A stretch of DNA of 10,275 nucleotides from Oligoflexia bacterium. GTDB lineage: Bacteria; Bdellovibrionota; Bdellovibrionia; Bdellovibrionales; UBA1609. How positions within the stretch are numbered: the first letter of the stretch is position 1; each line of letters begins with the position of its first letter. The DNA is taken from positions 1 through 10,275 of the forward strand of contig JAPPIY010000218.1 of the NCBI GenBank assembly GCA_026914095.1, in the 5' to 3' direction. The position numbers and the translations under genes were made by a program. A model generated the notes under the pieces. It had not been told where the DNA came from, did no database searches, and worked only from the letters and a program-made list of their open reading frames with translations. Shown one piece after another: positions 5,985-10,275 of the stretch.

Positions 5985-7568
5985 TTATCTGGCATGCTCA
6001 ACAATTCTATATTCCCTAACTACACTGACTTTCACTTCTTCATTTAAATTCATTTCTCTTTTTATTTTTTCAGCAATATCCCAACTCAACATAGACATTT
6101 GCTCATCATTGACCACTTTAAAAGTATCTACAAGAACACGGATCTCCTTGCCCGCTTGAATGGCAAAGCTTCTTTTTACACCATCAAAACTATTGGCCAG
6201 AGATTCGAGATCTTTTAAGCGATTGATATAACTGTCTAATAAATCTCTTTTAGCTCCCGAACGACTGCGAGACAAATTATAAGCGCACTGCAAAATATGA
6301 TCTAACAATGAGCGAGCCGGCTTTTTGCCATCATGGCAGGCTATAGCTTGGCAAACTGTTTCAGATTCTCCCTGTTTCTGGCAAAACTGCGCCCCAACAA
6401 ATGAATAACTCCCTTCCACAAAATGAGGTATTCCCAAACCTATAGCGTGAAGCAGTCCAGCCCGGCTGGCTGTTTTTTTATTCATCCCCAACTCTCCCGC
6501 CAACAAAGAGGAAATATAGGCAACTTCTGTAGAATATTTTAAAAGATTTTGGCCTTCTATAAAGCGATATTTCAAACTGCCTAACACTTTAATAATCTCA
6601 AGACTTATATCGTGAATCCCCATATCAAAGCATATCTTTTTTCCCTCTTCCTTCATTTCAGAAAAAAATTCTTTTCTAATCTTTTCCACCACCTCTTCAA
6701 TAAACGCCGGATGAACTCTTCCCTCCTCCATTAGCTTTTCAATCGCTTTTTTTGCAATCGCCCTGCGGACAGGATCAAAACAAGAGATCGTTACAATCTC
6801 CTGCCCCTCTCCGATTAACAAATCCACACCACAAGTGGCCTCCAAAGCTCTTATGTTCCTCCCTTCTCTGCCAATAATTTTTCCTTTGGTAGAAGAGCCT
6901 GATATAGGCAAAGTCTCCACCGTTCTTTCCGCTGTTACTTCAGCAGAGTAACGAGCCATAGCTTGAGCTAAAAGAAATTTCGCTTTTTGCTCATGCTCTT
7001 TTTTCATATCTTCCTCAATTTTAAGCAAGTCTTTAAAAATCTCTTTCTTCACATTTTCCTCAAACAGTTTTTTAAGCTGTTCTTTAGCCTCTTCCTGTGT
7101 CATCATGGCTATTTTTTCCAAAGTTTTTTTTGACTGCTCTTTTTCGTTTTGAACTTTGTCTTTTAAACTTTCCAGTTGTTTTTGAGAAATCTCCAGCAAT
7201 TCTTTTTCTTGTCTTAAATCTCCTGAAAACTTGTTTAATTCATTTTCTTTAATATGAAATTCAGCGTTTAATTTTTCCTGATTCTTTTTCAGCTGATACT
7301 CTTGATTCTTTAATTTTTCCCTTTCCGATTTAATTTCTCTTTCCACTCTCTTTGTCTCCTGCTCTCCCCACTCTTTAGCTTTTTGCTTAGACACCCGCTC
7401 TATTTTGCTCGCTTGAGATTTTGCGCGGTTTAAAATTACATTAACTTCTTTTTTTAAACTTTGCTCCCTTTTACGAGATGTCAGCATAGAGTAAAGAAGA
7501 AAAAACAAAGCTCCAACAAACAAACCCAGTATAAACATAGATAAAGTGCTGATAAATATTGAAGACAT
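5985..7568 (-). CDS. rny: RNase Y homologue with degraded HD active site
   Basis: RNase Y is a membrane-anchored endoribonuclease that starts mRNA decay. At 527 residues this protein has the family length and order: transmembrane helix (about 4-27), long Lys/Glu/Gln coiled coil (30-210), KH domain with GREG at 233-236, HD domain (about 335-435) and the conserved C-terminal region ending VSVVREYRIVEHAR. The HD domain has lost its metal site. Where Bacillus subtilis RNase Y has KHS, LLHD and AADALS, this protein has KYS (Tyr345), LLHAIG (His374-Ala375) and AYNLS (Tyr430). GSH has become GSY388 and SHHGD has become CHDGK. Only His374 of the H...HD...D ligands remains. I confirmed these codons in the DNA (for example CAC GCT at 6449-6444). 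The frame is unbroken, so this is not a simple pseudogene. The gene starts one base after the cyclo-ligase stop, with a G-rich ribosome binding site inside that gene's last codons, so the two are translationally coupled. Confidence 0.92.
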   Translation of the reverse strand: MSSIFISTLSMFILGLFVGALFFLLYSMLTSRKREQSLKKEVNVILNRAKSQASKIERVSKQKAKEWGEQETKRVEREIKSEREKLKNQEYQLKKNQEKLNAEFHIKENELNKFSGDLRQEKELLEISQKQLESLKDKVQNEKEQSKKTLEKIAMMTQEEAKEQLKKLFEENVKKEIFKDLLKIEEDMKKEHEQKAKFLLAQAMARYSAEVTAERTVETLPISGSSTKGKIIGREGRNIRALEATCGVDLLIGEGQEIVTISCFDPVRRAIAKKAIEKLMEEGRVHPAFIEEVVEKIRKEFFSEMKEEGKKICFDMGIHDISLEIIKVLGSLKYRFIEGQNLLKYSTEVAYISSLLAGELGMNKKTASRAGLLHAIGLGIPHFVEGSYSFVGAQFCQKQGESETVCQAIACHDGKKPARSLLDHILQCAYNLSRSRSGAKRDLLDSYINRLKDLESLANSFDGVKRSFAIQAGKEIRVLVDTFKVVNDEQMSMLSWDIAEKIKREMNLNEEVKVSVVREYRIVEHAR

Positions 7569-7569
7569 T

Positions 7570-8241
7570 TTATTCCCCCCCTCTTTGTGAATTTAAAGGC
7601 CAAAGAACAAACTGATCCGTTACCACACAGTCCATTAAAATATCATAACGAGATAAAGGAAGAGCTGTTCTATGGATTTGTTCTGTAAAGGCCAGGCCTA
7701 TAAATAAAGCCTGCTTATTCCAACTCAAGGGCCTATTAGGCTTCGGATCACGCTTAATAGAAGATAAGGTTTTATCATAGTAAGCCTGCCCTCTTCCCAA
7801 ACGGCCTCCTTTTCTGTCAAAAGCCAGACCCGGCAGAAAAAAAACAGAAATATCTTTAAGAGCCACTCTGTTTTTTTCCTTAGATACAGGCTCTCTTATA
7901 TTAAACTTATTTTTTTGCCAAAAATTTTCTTTATTTGTGTAAAAGGATAACTGATCTCCATCTATTACAGGAAAGCAAATTTTATTTTTCCAAACAGAGC
8001 AAAAAGAAGACAAGCAAGGCTCTTGTTTAAAAGCTTTATAAACAGCAATAAACCGAGCTTGCCTCCAAACTGGCAAATTTAGGATCAGCTGGTTTATTTT
8101 CTTAACTTTTTGTTTTTTACGAGAAAGAGACATTTCACTTAATTTATGCCTGTAAAAGGCTCTGAGAGACTTTTTACTGGTTTCAGAAAACAAAAAGTCA
8201 GATTTACACAGGTTTTCTTGTTTGAATTGATTTCCTTTCAC
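7570..8241 (-). CDS. ygfA: 5-formyltetrahydrofolate cyclo-ligase
   Basis: Converts 5-formyl-THF to 5,10-methenyl-THF using ATP, returning folate to the one-carbon pool in the cytoplasm. The family pattern is visible in order: KKSLRAFYRHKLSEMS (23-38) with the usual K-x-x-R start, a REP motif at 116-118, the nucleotide-binding signature FLPGLAFDRKGGRLGRGQAY followed by YD (135-155), and LPLSRYDILMDCVVTD near the end (194-209). At 223 residues it is slightly longer than the usual 180-200, with about 20 extra N-terminal residues. The GTG start at 8241 is preceded by AGAGGA eight bases upstream, which supports it. The zapA stop lies 64 bases upstream and rny begins one base downstream. The zapA-ygfA pairing is a known arrangement in proteobacteria. 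The 6S RNA gene that often lies between them has no room here. Confidence 0.9.
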   Translation of the reverse strand: MKGNQFKQENLCKSDFLFSETSKKSLRAFYRHKLSEMSLSRKKQKVKKINQLILNLPVWRQARFIAVYKAFKQEPCLSSFCSVWKNKICFPVIDGDQLSFYTNKENFWQKNKFNIREPVSKEKNRVALKDISVFFLPGLAFDRKGGRLGRGQAYYDKTLSSIKRDPKPNRPLSWNKQALFIGLAFTEQIHRTALPLSRYDILMDCVVTDQFVLWPLNSQRGGE

Positions 8242-8305
8242 AATAACAATCCTCTGCTCTCAATGAGGAGTTATTTGAAGGCAAATCATCTATTAAGAAA
8301 AAGTC

Positions 8306-8602
8306 TTAAAGATTGATTTCAAAGCCTGCATTAGAAGCTTCTAGATCAGCTAGGATACTTTTTGCTTGAGATTCCAGTTGATTAATATTTTTATCAATGG
8401 CCTTTTTTAAGAAAAATTTATCTTCTGCTAAACAAAGACAAGTTAAAAATAAGGCTTTTTCAATAGAAATTCCTTTATGGGAATTTTGAACCTCTTTTAA
8501 TTTGCTCTCTACTTCTGACTTCAAAGCTGTAAAGGCTTTGGAATCATGCTCTGTCGCCAATTTAAAAGATTCAGACTGAAATTCCACATTATAGCTATTC
8601 AT
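8306..8602 (-). CDS. zapA: cell division protein ZapA-like
   Basis: ZapA binds and bundles FtsZ at the division ring. The 98-residue product has the expected layout: a short beta-rich head (NSYNVEFQSESFKLATEHDS), then SKAFTALKSEVESKLKEV, a middle segment EKALFLTCLCLAEDKFFLKK that matches the helical core of the family, and a C-terminal coiled coil. The similarity is by pattern rather than by catalytic residues. I choose the ATG at 8602 because AAGGG lies five bases upstream. The in-frame GTG at 8608, which adds two residues, overlaps that ribosome binding site. The neighbouring cyclo-ligase gene supports the assignment. A strong promoter lies about 50 bases upstream. Confidence 0.75.
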   Translation of the reverse strand: MNSYNVEFQSESFKLATEHDSKAFTALKSEVESKLKEVQNSHKGISIEKALFLTCLCLAEDKFFLKKAIDKNINQLESQAKSILADLEASNAGFEINL

Positions 8603-8650
8603 AAACACCCTTAAAAGATCGGGAGCTCCTCAAAAACTCCTCTTTATTGG

Positions 8651-8679
8651 ATTATAGATTAAGCCCTAAGTCTCGTCAA
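8651..8679 (-). promoter_or_regulatory. near-consensus sigma70 promoter for zapA-ygfA-rny
   Basis: On the minus strand, TTGACG (8674-8679), a 17-base spacer and TATAAT (8651-8656) match the consensus at 5/6 and 6/6. An A/T-rich stretch lies upstream, as in UP elements. Transcription would start near 8644, giving a leader of about 40 bases that contains the small palindrome GGAGCTCC (near 8622-8629) and the zapA ribosome binding site. It separates this transcription unit from the upstream EF-G gene. Confidence 0.8.
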
Positions 8680-8736
8680 ATTTTACTTTATTTTTTTATT
8701 GAACCCGTAAAAAGGCTTGTAATTGCTGGTTTTTGC

Positions 8737-10275
8737 TTAAATAAGAAGTTTTTGCTTGTCTTTATCAGAGACTTTGGCATAACCTTGCATTTCCATAGAA
8801 AAATTAGCTCTCCCTTGACTTAAAGACCTCAAATCTGTGGCATAACCAAAAAGTTTGGTTAAAGGAGCTAAAGCGGAAATGACTTTTAAGTCTCCCTGCC
8901 TATCCATATCCTCCACTCTCCCCCTTCTTGTGTTTAAATCCCCAACAACCGCCCCTGTAAATTCCTCCGGACTGGTAATCTTCAAACGAAAAATAGGCTC
9001 TAAAAGATCAGTCCCTACGGCTCTTATCCCTTTAGAAAAAGTCTGATAAATGCAAGACCTAATAGCTAACAAGCTAATATCCTCTTCCTTATACTGTAAA
9101 TCCAACAAAAAAACTTGCAGATCCCTCATGGGATAAGCCATTAAAGGCCCTGCAGAAAGACCTTGCTCTAAACCCTCCTTCATAGCAGATAAAATCTCCG
9201 ATGAGAGGGTTGAAAAAGCTCCTTTATCAAAAACAAAACCTTTCCCTCTTCCTACAGGCTCTATTCTCAAACTCACTCTGGCAAAGTGATTGCGTCCCTG
9301 AATATCCTGATTAAACTCTCCAGCCCCCTCCCAAGCTTTAGAGGGGGTCTCCCTAAAAGAAACCTGCGGCTTTCCAATGCGGGCGGAAACTTTATAATCT
9401 TTCAATAAACGGTCTAACAAAATCTCAATATGAAGCTCTCCCATTCCTAACAAAAGCATTTGTTCCGTTTCTAAATCTTTCTTCACCTGGCAAGAAGGGT
9501 CTTCTCTCTCCAGCTTTTTTAAAGCCGATTCTATTTTTGACTGATCCACAGAAGACCTAGGCTCAATAGCCACAGACAAAACAGGCTCTGGAAAAGCCAA
9601 TCGCTCAAAAGACACCACCCGATCCTTAGCGCATAAACTGTCTCCTGTTTGCGTCCATTTTAACCCAGCGACAACAGCAATATCCCCAGCCTTCACCTCA
9701 GAGAGCTCTTTTCTTGAATTAGAATGCATTTTTAAAATCTTCTGTATTCTCTCTGTTTTATCCTGCCTGCTATTATAGACAAGCTGGCCTGTTTTTAAAA
9801 CTCCTGAATAAACCCGAATATAAGTTAAAGCGCCGGAAAAAGAATCAAAAGCTATTTTAAAGGCTAAAGCAGATAAAGGGTCCTTGTCTTTAGGAGGGCA
9901 TAACAGACTTTGTCCTTTAAAGTTTTTCCCTTCCGCTGGCGCGATATCTAAAGGGGAAGGCAAATAGTCTTTCACAGCGGATAAAAGAGTTTGAATCCCC
10001 TTGTTTTTAAAAGCAGAGCCACACAAAACAGGGGTTATCTGAAGGCTTAGAGTTTGTTCTCTGATAGAGTGTTTTATCTCTTCTATTGAGGGGTCTTCCT
10101 CTTTTAAATATCTATCCATTAAAGTATCGTCGTTCTCTGCCAGTTTTTCCACTAAAAGCTCTCTCTTTTCTTTAACTAATTTTTGAAACTCTGGGGGGAT
10201 GTCTGTGATAGAAAAATTTTTACCCAGCTCATCTTGATCCCATAGATACATTTTCCGCTCTACCAAATCCAGCAG
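8737..10275 (-). CDS. fusA: elongation factor G, probably EF-G2 (recycling-type), 5' end outside window
   Basis: A translational GTPase, with 512 residues visible. The reading frame continues past the window edge (LLDLVERK lies upstream of any start), so about 190 N-terminal residues with most GTPase motifs are missing. Visible parts are the G5 motif CGSAFKNKG, domain II (ALAFKIAFDSFSGALTYIRV), domain III (LEREDPS, LLGMGELHIEILLDRLL), domain IV from about FRETP, and domain V ending FGYATDLRSLSQGRANFSME. Domain IV is atypical. The S-GG-x-GQ(F/Y)G motif of canonical EF-G is replaced by QDIQGRNHFARV, and the GSYHDVDS tip with its His is replaced by LQYKEEDIS. These changes, and the ending GYAKVSDKDKQKLLI, recall mitochondrial EFG2 and bacterial spdEFG2, which act in ribosome recycling rather than translocation. 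The gene is not next to rpsL, rpsG or tuf. EF-G identity is certain; the subclass is inferred. Confidence 0.93.
   Translation of the reverse strand: MLDLVERKMYLWDQDELGKNFSITDIPPEFQKLVKEKRELLVEKLAENDDTLMDRYLKEEDPSIEEIKHSIREQTLSLQITPVLCGSAFKNKGIQTLLSAVKDYLPSPLDIAPAEGKNFKGQSLLCPPKDKDPLSALAFKIAFDSFSGALTYIRVYSGVLKTGQLVYNSRQDKTERIQKILKMHSNSRKELSEVKAGDIAVVAGLKWTQTGDSLCAKDRVVSFERLAFPEPVLSVAIEPRSSVDQSKIESALKKLEREDPSCQVKKDLETEQMLLLGMGELHIEILLDRLLKDYKVSARIGKPQVSFRETPSKAWEGAGEFNQDIQGRNHFARVSLRIEPVGRGKGFVFDKGAFSTLSSEILSAMKEGLEQGLSAGPLMAYPMRDLQVFLLDLQYKEEDISLLAIRSCIYQTFSKGIRAVGTDLLEPIFRLKITSPEEFTGAVVGDLNTRRGRVEDMDRQGDLKVISALAPLTKLFGYATDLRSLSQGRANFSMEMQGYAKVSDKDKQKLLI

Noticed and set aside
5985..7568. rny as a frameshifted pseudogene
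   Set aside because: The frame is intact over the full family length and all domains outside the HD metal site are well conserved, so point replacement rather than decay explains it best.
8242..8305. 6S RNA (ssrS) between zapA and the cyclo-ligase gene
   Set aside because: The gap is only 64 bases, far shorter than 6S RNA (about 180 nt), and shows no long hairpin.
8855..9046. Plus-strand open frame of 63 codons
   Set aside because: It is antisense to the well-supported EF-G domain V coding sequence.

Overview
The window is an AT-rich bacterial segment. It has two co-directional genes for exported proteins on the + strand (1172-3362), facing a long minus-strand run of housekeeping genes (10275 down to 3593). 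ZapA, RNase Y, a 5-formyl-THF cyclo-ligase next to zapA, and a probable periplasmic lytic transglycosylase suggest a Gram-negative bacterium of the former Deltaproteobacteria or Bdellovibrionota type. The EF-G looks like the mitochondrial-EFG2/spdEFG2 class, which fits those groups. This placement is inference, since no rRNA or other marker is present.

Layout. 1-260 is an extremely T-rich low-complexity tract. 261-1171 has no convincing gene but is full of inverted and direct repeats, including a 23-bp-arm hairpin at 648-755. 1172-1876 and 1890-3362 form a two-gene operon: an exported Lys-rich coiled-coil protein of unknown function and a Cys-rich exported protein with a split lytic-transglycosylase-like signature. 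3363-3592 separates convergent genes and holds two abutting palindromic repeats. On the minus strand, in transcription order, come an EF-G (cut by the window edge), zapA behind a near-consensus sigma70 promoter, 5-formyl-THF cyclo-ligase, rny one base after it, tyrS, and a 2Fe-2S ferredoxin.

Three features stand out. (1) The RNase Y homologue keeps its membrane anchor, coiled coil, KH domain and C-terminal region, but three of the four H...HD...D metal ligands of its HD domain are replaced (His to Tyr345, Asp to Ala375, Asp to Tyr430). Other conserved residues of the domain are lost too, so it is predicted to be nuclease-dead. (2) An interspersed palindromic repeat family, with arms like TATACTGATCCTGTTTGAA and an inner ATTCCCGC/GCAGGAAT hairpin, occurs at least five times and fills nearly every intergenic gap. 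One copy supplies the last codons and stop of tyrS. The left arms carry outward-facing promoter-like hexamers before tyrS and the ferredoxin gene. (3) The TyrRS has a C-terminal extension of about 110 residues and an insertion before KMSKS.

The minus-strand genes serve basic functions: translation (EF-G, TyrRS), folate one-carbon metabolism, RNA turnover or scaffolding (RNase Y-like), division (ZapA) and electron transfer (ferredoxin). The two + strand genes probably act at the cell envelope.
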